A stretch of 5,755 nucleotides of DNA from an uncultured Lachnospiraceae bacterium (GTDB lineage: Bacteria; Bacillota; Clostridia; Lachnospirales; Lachnospiraceae), in the NCBI GenBank assembly GCA_900313265.1, contig OMRN01000310.1:1-5755 (forward strand). Reading direction: 5' to 3'. Both the position numbers and the translations under genes were made by a program. Below are positions 1 to 5,755 of the stretch, piece by piece. The notes below the pieces were generated by a model. The model was not told the origin of the DNA and made no database searches. It worked only from the letters and a program-made list of their open reading frames with translations. Every line of letters begins with the position of its first letter. The first letter of the stretch is position 1.

Positions 1-474
1 GGTTGCCAAAAACATCTTTCGAAGGTTTTCCGCCTGGACTTCGAGTTTATCCTGATTGCCGATCTGCATGCGGTTTAACTTGGTCACACCTTCCACGATA
101 TCGGCAATATCCTGATTGAATTCATTCTTTAAATCTTCATAGGTGATGCTGGTGTCTTCAATGATGTCATGAAGGATTCCGGCCGCAATCGTATTCTCAT
201 CCATCTGAAGGTCCGCTAAAATAATGGCTACATAAAGCGGATGAATGATGTAGGGTTCACCGGACTTGCGAAGCTGGTCCTTGTGAGCATTGTCGGCCAT
301 TTCATATGCCTTTTTAATAACGGGAATTCCTTCGGGGTTGTATTTTTCCACACGGGAAATGAGGTCCCCGAGTAAAACCTCGGGCGCCAGAAATTCTTCG
401 ATTGACTCAATACGGCCGTCGTCAATGACAAAATCATTATGAACCTGTTTGGAAATATCCGTATTATCCGACAT
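1..474 (-). CDS. relA: Rel (RelA/SpoT family) bifunctional (p)ppGpp synthetase/hydrolase, N-terminal part
   Basis: Reading 474 down to 1 gives 158 open codons that run off the window edge, so only the N-terminus is seen; full-length Rel proteins are usually about 730-780 residues. The visible part is the HD-type hydrolase domain, which removes pyrophosphate from (p)ppGpp in the cytoplasm. Motifs: RKSGEPYIIHP (69-79), ILHDIIEDT (100-108), EGVTKLN (128-134) and QAENLRKMFLA (147-157). H78, H102 and D103 match three of the four Mn-binding residues of the family, and E106-D107 the catalytic ED pair; the fourth metal ligand, and the synthetase, TGS and ACT domains, lie outside. About 25 extra residues precede the usual start of the domain. 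The ATG at 474-472 is supported by GAAGG 8 nt upstream and by its own promoter. Family identity is secure. That the synthetase half is intact is assumed from the family, not seen. Confidence 0.95.
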   Translation of the reverse strand, partial: MSDNTDISKQVHNDFVIDDGRIESIEEFLAPEVLLGDLISRVEKYNPEGIPVIKKAYEMADNAHKDQLRKSGEPYIIHPLYVAIILADLQMDENTIAAGILHDIIEDTSITYEDLKNEFNQDIADIVEGVTKLNRMQIGNQDKLEVQAENLRKMFLAT

Positions 475-482
475 AGGCACAA

Positions 483-487
483 CCTTC
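483..487 (-). promoter_or_regulatory. Ribosome binding site of rel
   Basis: The minus strand reads GAAGG followed by 8 nt and then ATG at 474-472. This supports the chosen rel start over the TTG or other codons nearby. Confidence 0.7.
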
Positions 488-502
488 AAAAACACAAAAT
501 AT

Positions 503-521
503 AATGCTTAAGTATAGCATT
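503..521. repeat. Inverted repeat overlapping the rel -10 box
   Basis: AATGCT (503-508) and AGCATT (516-521) are perfect 6-bp inverted arms around a 7-bp centre. The centre and one arm overlap the TATACT box. The position suits a repressor operator, but short AT-rich dyads arise by chance, so function is only a suggestion. Confidence 0.4.
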
Positions 522-539
522 TTTGTGCCTTTTTATCAA
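511..539 (-). promoter_or_regulatory. Vegetative (sigma-A type) promoter of rel
   Basis: On the minus strand, TTGATA (539-534) is followed by a 17-nt spacer and TATACT (516-511). A TG one base before the -10 box makes it an extended -10 promoter. The -35 matches consensus in 5 of 6 positions, as does the -10, and the spacer is optimal. The expected start point is near 504, giving a leader of about 30 nt before the rel ATG. This lets rel be transcribed independently of the GGDEF operon that ends just upstream. Confidence 0.85.
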
Positions 540-542
540 GAA

Positions 543-570
543 AAACCGGTCAACTTATCGTGACCGGTTT
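543..570 (-). terminator. Intrinsic terminator of the GGDEF operon
   Basis: AAACCGGTCA (543-552) and TGACCGGTTT (561-570) form a perfect 10-bp stem with an 8-nt loop. On the minus-strand transcript the stem starts 5 nt after the TAA at 578-576. It ends in a U-rich run (the last three stem bases plus two more, then CUUG). It separates the GGDEF operon from rel. The stem is symmetrical, but no plus-strand gene approaches it. Confidence 0.85.
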
Positions 571-575
571 CCCTT

Positions 576-1748
576 TTATCTTCCGTTATCCGGAAGTTTC
601 TTTTTTTCCTCATACAATTCTTCATCGGCTAATTCGGCGATTACCTTAAAGGAGAGTTTTTCATATCCTCCGGCCATGGCCGTTCCGATGCTGACCGTCA
701 GCGGATACGGCGAATTCGCCTCCTCATTCAGAACCTGTAAACTGTCGTTTATTGCCTTTTTTAATTCTTCGATGCTTTCGTCCGTTTCGCCTTTCGTGAT
801 AATCACGAATTCATCCCCTCCGTAACGGGCAATGTTGGCACGGTGTTTTAACACTTTGCATCCCCGTCTTAAGGCTTCCGCCACTCGTACCAGTGCCGCA
901 TCGCCTTCCACGTGCCCGTAGGTATCATTGATGCTTTTAAAGCGGTTTGCGTCAATCATCAGGAAATGAATGTCCATATGCTCGTCATTTCCCTTTACCC
1001 ACTGCTCATAATGATGTACAAGCTGTTTACGGTTATTCAGTTTTGTGAGCGGATCGACGGATACCATTTCCGTAATCCAGTTCAGATAAAGAACGAGTGT
1101 TGCAATCGAAAGCATTCCGCACACCACCGGAATATTCGGAACGATATACTGAATGATGCCGCCGATGGCCGGTGCAATCGGAAAAATCGCCAGCATGAGC
1201 AGTTTCTGCCTCTGCTCCGCTTTCCTTTTATCCAAAAGCCCGATAAAAGCCCTGGTACAGGTTACAAGAACATAAATATAGGCAAAAATGTAAAGAAGGA
1301 AAAACAGCGGTCCGCGGGTATAGATCCTGCTTTCATCCACATAATAAAGAATCGGCACAAAATGATTCACGATGATTAAAATCAGCTGAATCCACACGAA
1401 TGCGGAAGAAATCCACAGCCGTTTCCGGTTTTTGACAAAGGGAGAATTCTGAAGATACTCAAAGTATACAAACCAGAAAAAACACATTAATGCCGTGCTT
1501 AAGAAGTAAATATCCTTGCTTAGGATAACTCCCGTCTTCCAGTACGGCAAAAACCGGTTGTGTGCGATAACCCGGTACGTATCCGACAGGAAAAATACCA
1601 CCATCGAATCGAGTGCCATGGAAAAATTACGCTGGGCTACCATCTTGGAAAGTCCCAGCGTTTTTAACCGGATAACCGCGATAATCGCTACCGAAAGCAG
1701 ATTTATCTCCAGGTATAGAATTGAATACAGTGTTTTGTAACTAAGCAT
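576..1748 (-). CDS. Membrane-anchored GGDEF protein (probable diguanylate cyclase)
   Basis: This 390-residue protein would make c-di-GMP from two GTP at the inner face of the membrane. The N-terminal 225 residues hold about six or seven hydrophobic segments (roughly 8-27, 45-60 weak, 76-96, 112-134, 147-171, 183-203, 206-224), a 7TM-like sensor of unknown ligand. The GGDEF domain covers about 229-385: DPLTKLNNR (232-240), MIDANRFKSIND (264-275), GHVEGD (278-283) and an intact GGDEF at 310-314. Metal-binding D266 and E313 are kept, as are N274 and D283 that contact guanine in the family. The second Asp of the usual DxDxFK is Asn (N268). The inhibitory RxxD site is absent: the four residues at that position are KHRA (301-304). 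The ATG is 5 nt after the stop of the upstream GGDEF gene and has no Shine-Dalgarno sequence, which suggests translational coupling. No EAL domain is present. Cyclase activity is predicted; the signal is unknown. Confidence 0.9.
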   Translation of the reverse strand: MLSYKTLYSILYLEINLLSVAIIAVIRLKTLGLSKMVAQRNFSMALDSMVVFFLSDTYRVIAHNRFLPYWKTGVILSKDIYFLSTALMCFFWFVYFEYLQNSPFVKNRKRLWISSAFVWIQLILIIVNHFVPILYYVDESRIYTRGPLFFLLYIFAYIYVLVTCTRAFIGLLDKRKAEQRQKLLMLAIFPIAPAIGGIIQYIVPNIPVVCGMLSIATLVLYLNWITEMVSVDPLTKLNNRKQLVHHYEQWVKGNDEHMDIHFLMIDANRFKSINDTYGHVEGDAALVRVAEALRRGCKVLKHRANIARYGGDEFVIITKGETDESIEELKKAINDSLQVLNEEANSPYPLTVSIGTAMAGGYEKLSFKVIAELADEELYEEKKKLPDNGR

Positions 1749-1753
1749 TTTGT

Positions 1754-3694
1754 CTAGTTCGGTTTGTTTCTTTTCTGTTTTTTTTGGTCTTTTACGGCAT
1801 ACATCTTATCATCCGCAATTTTCAGGGCCTTTAACACTTCGTAATCCTCATCGAAAACGGAAGTATAGGCACCGCTGCTGGTCGTAACCACATAGGGAAG
1901 AATCTTTTTCGCATTGTAATCTTCCAGATGTTCATCTATTTTCCGGATTATGCCATCCGAATCGCACTCTCCGATGATAACGGCAAACAGTTCATCCCCT
2001 CCGAATCTGGCACAGAGCGAATAATCCGGAACGGACTCCTTTAAAGCCGTAGCGACCGCCGCAATGGACATGTCACCGTCGGCATGCCCGAAATTGTCAT
2101 TAATATACTTAAGACCGTCCAAATCGGACATAATCAGGGTAACCGTTTTACCGATATTCTCCGGTTTATTCCGCTCTTCTTCATAGATTCTCATGAATCC
2201 GATGCGGTTATAAAGACCGGTCAGTGCATCATGACGATACATTTCATCCATTCTCTCTAACAGTTTCTTCTGACACTGCAGATTGACAAACCCGCCGATT
2301 CCCATACTGATGGCATTAGTCACAATGGCCGAACGGGAATAATTGGTGATTAAGAATTCCCGGAAATAATAACAGTTAAATCCAAACGGCCGGTTCATAT
2401 AATCAAGGGCATTAAACAAAAGCGGATAAGGACCTTCAAGCAGCTCCAAAATCCGGTCACGGTAATTTCCGGAAAGAACGCTTTCCTTCCGGTTTACGGT
2501 TTTATCGAAAAACAGCTCTTCGGGAAGCGGCAGATGCTCAAAGCGGTGTTCTTCGGCATAATCCGCATCATAAATCAAATGGAAATCCCGCTTTGCATGC
2601 TCGTCATAATCCTTCATGAAATAATTCGAATTCAGGTTGAAAACATTCCGGTCCACCACCGTTAAGGAACACTTCGTCTTATGTTCATGAATGGCAGCCG
2701 CCATATCCCAAACGGTATTTCCGATCTGCATGGCAGATGCGATATTATAAAGAATCCGGGTATCGTCCTGATGGCGGTAGAAACTGCTGTTCAGTCCGGC
2801 AACCAGATTGGATTTGCTTTGCTCACATGATTCACATCCGCACGATTCGTTTGGAATTAACTCCGGCACAATATAAACGCTTTCCGCTTTATGCGTATTT
2901 ACCAGGGCAAGTGCCGTATCGGCCACCGATTCGGCAAGCAGCATGATATCACAGCTCGCCGTCGCTATTTTGGGACTCGTAAAGAAAACTTCATCATAAC
3001 CGTCAAATCCCGAAACGCGGACATCCTCCGGAACCCTGATTCCGGCGTTCTTTAGCATATCAACCACATTGATGGCCATAATATCGTTCGCGCACACGAT
3101 GGCATCGGGAAGACAGTCTCTTTTTAAGATTTCCTCCATGGCCGCTCTTGTCGGATCCGCCCAGAAATCGCCGTAGCTTAACATGGTTTCTTCGTCGAAC
3201 CGAATTCCGTTTTCGGCAAGAATTTTCTTAAAAATCGCAATTCTCCGGTCGGAGAATTCATTATCTTTTATCCCCGCCATCATAAGCGGATGTTTTACGT
3301 GATGTTCTTCGATGACATGCCTTGCAATCGCTTCAAATCCGGCTTCATAATCGAAGTTTACCAGAATACAGCCGTCATAATTACCGTCCACAATAACAAC
3401 AGGAACATCCGATTTGCTTGCGGAATCAATAATCCGGCGGGAAACCATATGGCTTTTGATTTTCTCATCCATAATCAGAATACAGTCCAGTTCTTCATAC
3501 GGAAGCAGATCAAAAACAAAGGTCTCCGCCGGATTCACATCTTCTTCCCAGTATATATCGGAATTAATGGCAAAAATCAAAAGCGCACAGTTATCCTTCT
3601 GCAGAATTTCATTCAGTTTCTTCGTAAAACCGTAAATCTGCGTGTCGTAGATTCTCGATGTACAAAGTGCTACCAGTCTTTTTCCGTTTACCAT
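1754..3694 (-). CDS. LacI/PBP1-type ligand-binding domain fused to GGDEF (GGDEL) domain
   Basis: This 646-residue protein has no signal peptide or clear membrane segment, so it is predicted to be cytoplasmic. Residues 5-283 resemble the sugar-binding core of LacI-family regulators, best seen at AIVCANDIMAINV (198-210) and IRVPEDVRVSGFDGYDE (219-234). No helix-turn-helix precedes it: the first beta strand starts at residue 6. A cysteine cluster, SCGCESC (284-290), closes this domain. Residues 296-465 are an unassigned, possibly GAF-like region. A helix (about 466-488) leads into the GGDEF domain (489-635): DALTGLYNR (489-497), SDLDGLKYIND (523-533), GHADGD (536-541) and GGDEL at 565-569. Catalytic D524 and E568 are kept; Phe of GGDEF is Leu. 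The inhibitory RxxD site is absent (PDYS at 556-559). AGGA 5 nt before ATG supports the start. A role as a cyclase switched by a small ligand, perhaps a sugar, is inferred; a degenerate GTP-binding role is possible. Confidence 0.9.
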   Translation of the reverse strand: MVNGKRLVALCTSRIYDTQIYGFTKKLNEILQKDNCALLIFAINSDIYWEEDVNPAETFVFDLLPYEELDCILIMDEKIKSHMVSRRIIDSASKSDVPVVIVDGNYDGCILVNFDYEAGFEAIARHVIEEHHVKHPLMMAGIKDNEFSDRRIAIFKKILAENGIRFDEETMLSYGDFWADPTRAAMEEILKRDCLPDAIVCANDIMAINVVDMLKNAGIRVPEDVRVSGFDGYDEVFFTSPKIATASCDIMLLAESVADTALALVNTHKAESVYIVPELIPNESCGCESCEQSKSNLVAGLNSSFYRHQDDTRILYNIASAMQIGNTVWDMAAAIHEHKTKCSLTVVDRNVFNLNSNYFMKDYDEHAKRDFHLIYDADYAEEHRFEHLPLPEELFFDKTVNRKESVLSGNYRDRILELLEGPYPLLFNALDYMNRPFGFNCYYFREFLITNYSRSAIVTNAISMGIGGFVNLQCQKKLLERMDEMYRHDALTGLYNRIGFMRIYEEERNKPENIGKTVTLIMSDLDGLKYINDNFGHADGDMSIAAVATALKESVPDYSLCARFGGDELFAVIIGECDSDGIIRKIDEHLEDYNAKKILPYVVTTSSGAYTSVFDEDYEVLKALKIADDKMYAVKDQKKQKRNKPN

Positions 3695-3699
3695 GGTAT

Positions 3700-3703
3700 T
3701 CCT
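3700..3703 (-). promoter_or_regulatory. Ribosome binding site of the LacI-like/GGDEF gene
   Basis: The minus strand reads AGGA, then 5 nt, then ATG at 3694-3692. An ATG at 3719-3717 is out of frame, so this site fixes the start of the 646-residue protein. Confidence 0.6.
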
Positions 3704-3725
3704 GTCCGTTCCTGCTCATTTTGAA

Positions 3726-3758
3726 GAATTTCGCTTTCAATTTTTCGCATTGAAATTC
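3726..3758. repeat. Overlapping inverted and direct repeats in the leader of the GGDEF operon
   Basis: GAATTTC (3726-3732) and GAAATTC (3752-3758) are perfect inverted arms. Nested inside, TTTCAA (3735-3740) and TTGAAA (3750-3755) are a second perfect pair. The pairs share bases 3752-3755, so in RNA only one can form at a time. A direct repeat is also present: 3729-3740 and 3743-3754 agree at 10 of 12 bases, 14 bp apart. The block lies between the predicted start point near 3772 and the ribosome binding site, where an operator or leader structure would act. Arms are AT-rich, so stems would be weak. Confidence 0.45.
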
Positions 3759-3778
3759 ACTTTGCAGTCACATAGATT

Positions 3779-3807
3779 ATTATACCACTATCTATTTTTG
3801 CCGTAAA
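3779..3807 (-). promoter_or_regulatory. Predicted promoter of the two-gene GGDEF operon
   Basis: On the minus strand a perfect TATAAT (3784-3779) is preceded by TG at the extended -10 position. A 17-nt spacer separates it from TTTACG (3807-3802), which matches the -35 consensus in 4 of 6 positions. The -35 lies inside the last codons of the acyl-CoA synthetase gene. The expected start point is near 3772, giving a leader of about 78 nt before the ATG at 3694. Confidence 0.7.
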
Positions 3808-5755
3808 TCCACTCTTCTTACTTTACCCGAAATTGTTTTCGGAAGTTCATCCACGAAATCCACGATTCTCGGGTATTTATAAGGTGCCGTATGGCTCTTG
3901 ACATAGGTCTGGATTTCCTTCTTAAGCTCATCGGAGCCCTTGGTACCCTTTGTAAGAACAATGATGGCTCTTACCACCTGGCCGCGGATTTCATCCGGTG
4001 CCGCAACAACCGCACACTCGAGAACATAAGGAAGCTCCATGATAACGCTCTCGATTTCGAAGGGTCCGATACGATAACCGGAAGACTTGATTAAGTCATC
4101 CACACGTCCGACATACCAGTAGAATCCGTCCTCATCCTTCCATGCCGTATCGCCGGTATGGTAATAGCCGTCGTGCCATACACTCTTCGTCTTGTCCTCG
4201 TTTAAATAATATCCTTCAAACAGTCCGTTCGGAACACCGTTTTCGGTACGGATGACGATTTCGCCGGTTTCACCGACCGGTGCAAGGCTTCCGTCTGCTG
4301 CCATGATTTCCACCTGATACTGCGGGGAAGGTCTTCCCATGGAACCGACTTTATTGTTTTCGCCTACATAGTTGGCAATGGTAAGCGTTGTTTCGGTCTG
4401 TCCGAATCCTTCCATGATACGAACGCCTGTCGCCTTTAAGAACTGGGAATAAACTTCCGGGTTCATGGCCTCTCCGGCAACGGTAGCATACTTAATGGAG
4501 CTTAAATCATACTTCGCCAGATCTTCCTTGATGAAGAAACGATACATGGTTGTCGGTGCACAGAAGGTCGTAATTTTATACTTTGCAAACATCGGCAGAA
4601 TGTCTTCGGCTTTGAATTTTTCAAAGTCATAAACAAAGGTCGCCGCCTCGCAGAGCCACTGTCCGTACAGTTTGCCCCACAGTGCTTTTCCCCATCCGGT
4701 ATCGGCAATGGTAAAATGCAGACCGTTCGGATCCACGTTATGCCAGTATTTTGCGGTCAGGAAATGACCGAGCGGATACTTGTGCGTATGTGCCGCGATA
4801 TTGGGATATCCGGTCGTTCCGGACGTAAATAACATCAGCATGGTATCGTTTCCGCCGGGTGTATCTGCCGTACGCTCAAAGGTATCCGGGAAATTCTTAA
4901 ACTCTTCATCAAAATTATGCCAGCCTTCCTTGCTGCCGTTTGCCATAACCTTGATTTTAAGAGTCGGACTCTTTTTCTGTGCCAGATCCACCTGATCGGC
5001 CACATCACCGGTTCCCGTGCAGACAATGGCGGATATGCCGGCTGCATTGAAGCGGTACTCAAAATCATGGTCCTTTAAAAGATGCGTTGCCGGAATTACA
5101 ATGGCACCGAGCTTATGAAGGCCTAAGATGGAGAACCAGAACTGATAATGACGTTTCAGTACAAGAAGTACCCTGTCGCCCTTCTTGATTCCGATGGATG
5201 CGAAATAGTTTGCTGCCATATTGGAATAACGGCTCATATCACCGAATGTGAATCTTCTGGACTCCTTTTCATTGGAAACGTAAATCATGGCGGTCTTTCC
5301 GGGAATCTTCTTTGCCAGTTCGTCAACAACATCAAAGGCAAAGTTGAAATGCTCGTCATTTTTGAATGTAACACTGTTTACCACACCGAATTCATCCACG
5401 GTCGTGTCAACATACTTTGCATATACCGGATTCTTTAAATTCGCATTATCCACGTTGGTCTTAACGAATTTCTGGATTTTGTTTTCCACCTTGGAAGGTC
5501 CCTTGGCGTCCGGATTCATAACGATTGCGTAGATTTCGCAGTCCTCGCCGCCGAGTGCGATCTCATTGTGAGGAATAGCGGAATTGTAATAGATGGAATC
5601 GCCTTCGTGGAGGATTTCCACGTTGTCTCCGACTACCATTTTCAGACTTCCTTTTACAACAATGTCGAGTTCCTGGCCGACATGCGTGGAGTATTCATAA
5701 GGAGTATTGAGTGTTTCCTGTGAATACGGAATACGTACAAAAAACGGCTCGGCTA
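3792..5755 (-). CDS. Cupin domain fused to AMP-forming acyl-CoA synthetase (5' end outside window)
   Basis: The frame is open from the window edge to TAG at 3794-3792, giving 653 complete residues (numbered from the first whole codon, 5753-5751). Residues 1-81 are most of a cupin barrel with likely metal ligands H24, E28 and H62 (second motif GDSIYYNSAIPH). From about 105 on comes an adenylate-forming enzyme of the medium-chain acyl-CoA synthetase (ACSM-like) type, which activates a carboxylic acid with ATP and passes it to CoA. Motifs: FTSGTTGYPN (309-318), GFGQTETT (449-456), TGD (533-535), GRVDD with R550, GYRIGPFEIE (559-568) and SGKVRR with catalytic K644. The usual lysine ending the first motif is Asn318. 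ATG at 5639 is not the start, because it cuts the cupin in half. Such cupins in clostridia often follow an XRE helix-turn-helix; whether one lies upstream cannot be seen. The acid substrate is not predictable here; a medium-chain or aromatic acid is the main guess. No terminator is clear after the stop. Confidence 0.9.
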   Translation of the reverse strand, partial: AEPFFVRIPYSQETLNTPYEYSTHVGQELDIVVKGSLKMVVGDNVEILHEGDSIYYNSAIPHNEIALGGEDCEIYAIVMNPDAKGPSKVENKIQKFVKTNVDNANLKNPVYAKYVDTTVDEFGVVNSVTFKNDEHFNFAFDVVDELAKKIPGKTAMIYVSNEKESRRFTFGDMSRYSNMAANYFASIGIKKGDRVLLVLKRHYQFWFSILGLHKLGAIVIPATHLLKDHDFEYRFNAAGISAIVCTGTGDVADQVDLAQKKSPTLKIKVMANGSKEGWHNFDEEFKNFPDTFERTADTPGGNDTMLMLFTSGTTGYPNIAAHTHKYPLGHFLTAKYWHNVDPNGLHFTIADTGWGKALWGKLYGQWLCEAATFVYDFEKFKAEDILPMFAKYKITTFCAPTTMYRFFIKEDLAKYDLSSIKYATVAGEAMNPEVYSQFLKATGVRIMEGFGQTETTLTIANYVGENNKVGSMGRPSPQYQVEIMAADGSLAPVGETGEIVIRTENGVPNGLFEGYYLNEDKTKSVWHDGYYHTGDTAWKDEDGFYWYVGRVDDLIKSSGYRIGPFEIESVIMELPYVLECAVVAAPDEIRGQVVRAIIVLTKGTKGSDELKKEIQTYVKSHTAPYKYPRIVDFVDELPKTISGKVRRVDLRQK

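Noticed and set aside
228..482. Minus-strand open frame of 84 codons over the rel start
   Set aside because: It is in another frame from the clear Rel HD domain, would start at TTG, and encodes no recognisable protein.
523..825. Plus-strand open frame of 100 codons over the terminator and GGDEF 3' end
   Set aside because: It crosses the terminator hairpin and is antisense to the conserved C-terminus of the GGDEF domain, with no start signals.
912..1379. Plus-strand open frame of 155 codons
   Set aside because: It lies wholly antisense to the membrane GGDEF gene, has no recognisable domain or ribosome binding site, and its composition looks like a mirror of the coding strand.
3290..3724. Plus-strand open frame of 144 codons reaching into the intergenic gap
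   Set aside because: It is antisense to the well-supported LacI-like/GGDEF gene, shows no family motifs, and has no promoter evidence.
3726..3758. Repeats after the synthetase gene as its terminator
   Set aside because: The arms are AT-rich with short or long-looped stems and are not followed by a U run. The sequence after them continues into the leader of the next gene.
5148..5438. Plus-strand open frame of 96 codons within the synthetase gene
   Set aside because: It is antisense to conserved adenylate-forming enzyme sequence and has no domain features. A second overlapping frame at 5287-5532 is equally unsupported.
3792..5639. ATG at 5639 as the true start of the acyl-CoA synthetase
   Set aside because: The same frame stays open to the window edge and encodes the first half of the cupin fold, including H24 and E28; starting at 5639 would destroy that domain.

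Overview
The window reads as chromosomal DNA of an anaerobic Firmicute, most likely Lachnospiraceae or a close clostridial relative. This rests on protein style (Firmicutes-type Rel, GGDEF proteins with clostridial motif variants, a cupin joined to an acyl-CoA synthetase), moderate GC content by eye, and vegetative promoters with extended -10 elements. Family-level placement is an inference. No RNA genes, mobile elements, CRISPR arrays or phage genes were seen.

All four genes lie on the minus strand, so transcription runs from high to low coordinates. In transcription order they are: (1) 5755-3792, the 3' part of a gene whose product has a cupin sensor domain joined in frame to an AMP-forming acyl-CoA synthetase; its 5' end is outside the window. 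(2) 3694-1754, a soluble 646-residue protein with a LacI/PBP1-type ligand-binding domain, a middle region and a C-terminal GGDEF (GGDEL) domain. (3) 1748-576, a 390-residue membrane protein with about six or seven membrane segments and a C-terminal GGDEF domain. (4) 474-1, the first 158 codons of a Rel (RelA/SpoT-type) (p)ppGpp synthetase/hydrolase, cut by the window edge.

The two GGDEF genes form a compact two-gene unit. The gap between them is 5 nt and the second has no Shine-Dalgarno sequence. A promoter with a perfect TATAAT box lies upstream (3779-3807), and a perfect 10-bp hairpin terminator lies 5 nt after the last stop (543-570). The rel gene has its own strong promoter (511-539), one base beyond the terminator, with a small inverted repeat across its -10 box. 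The 97-bp gap between the synthetase gene and the first GGDEF gene has no convincing terminator and holds a leader with direct and inverted repeats.

Taken together, two predicted c-di-GMP enzymes with different input domains (a soluble sugar-type binding fold and a membrane sensor) sit next to the stringent-response enzyme and a ligand-sensing acyl-CoA synthetase. A shared nutrient or metabolite signalling role is plausible but is inferred from neighbourhood only.
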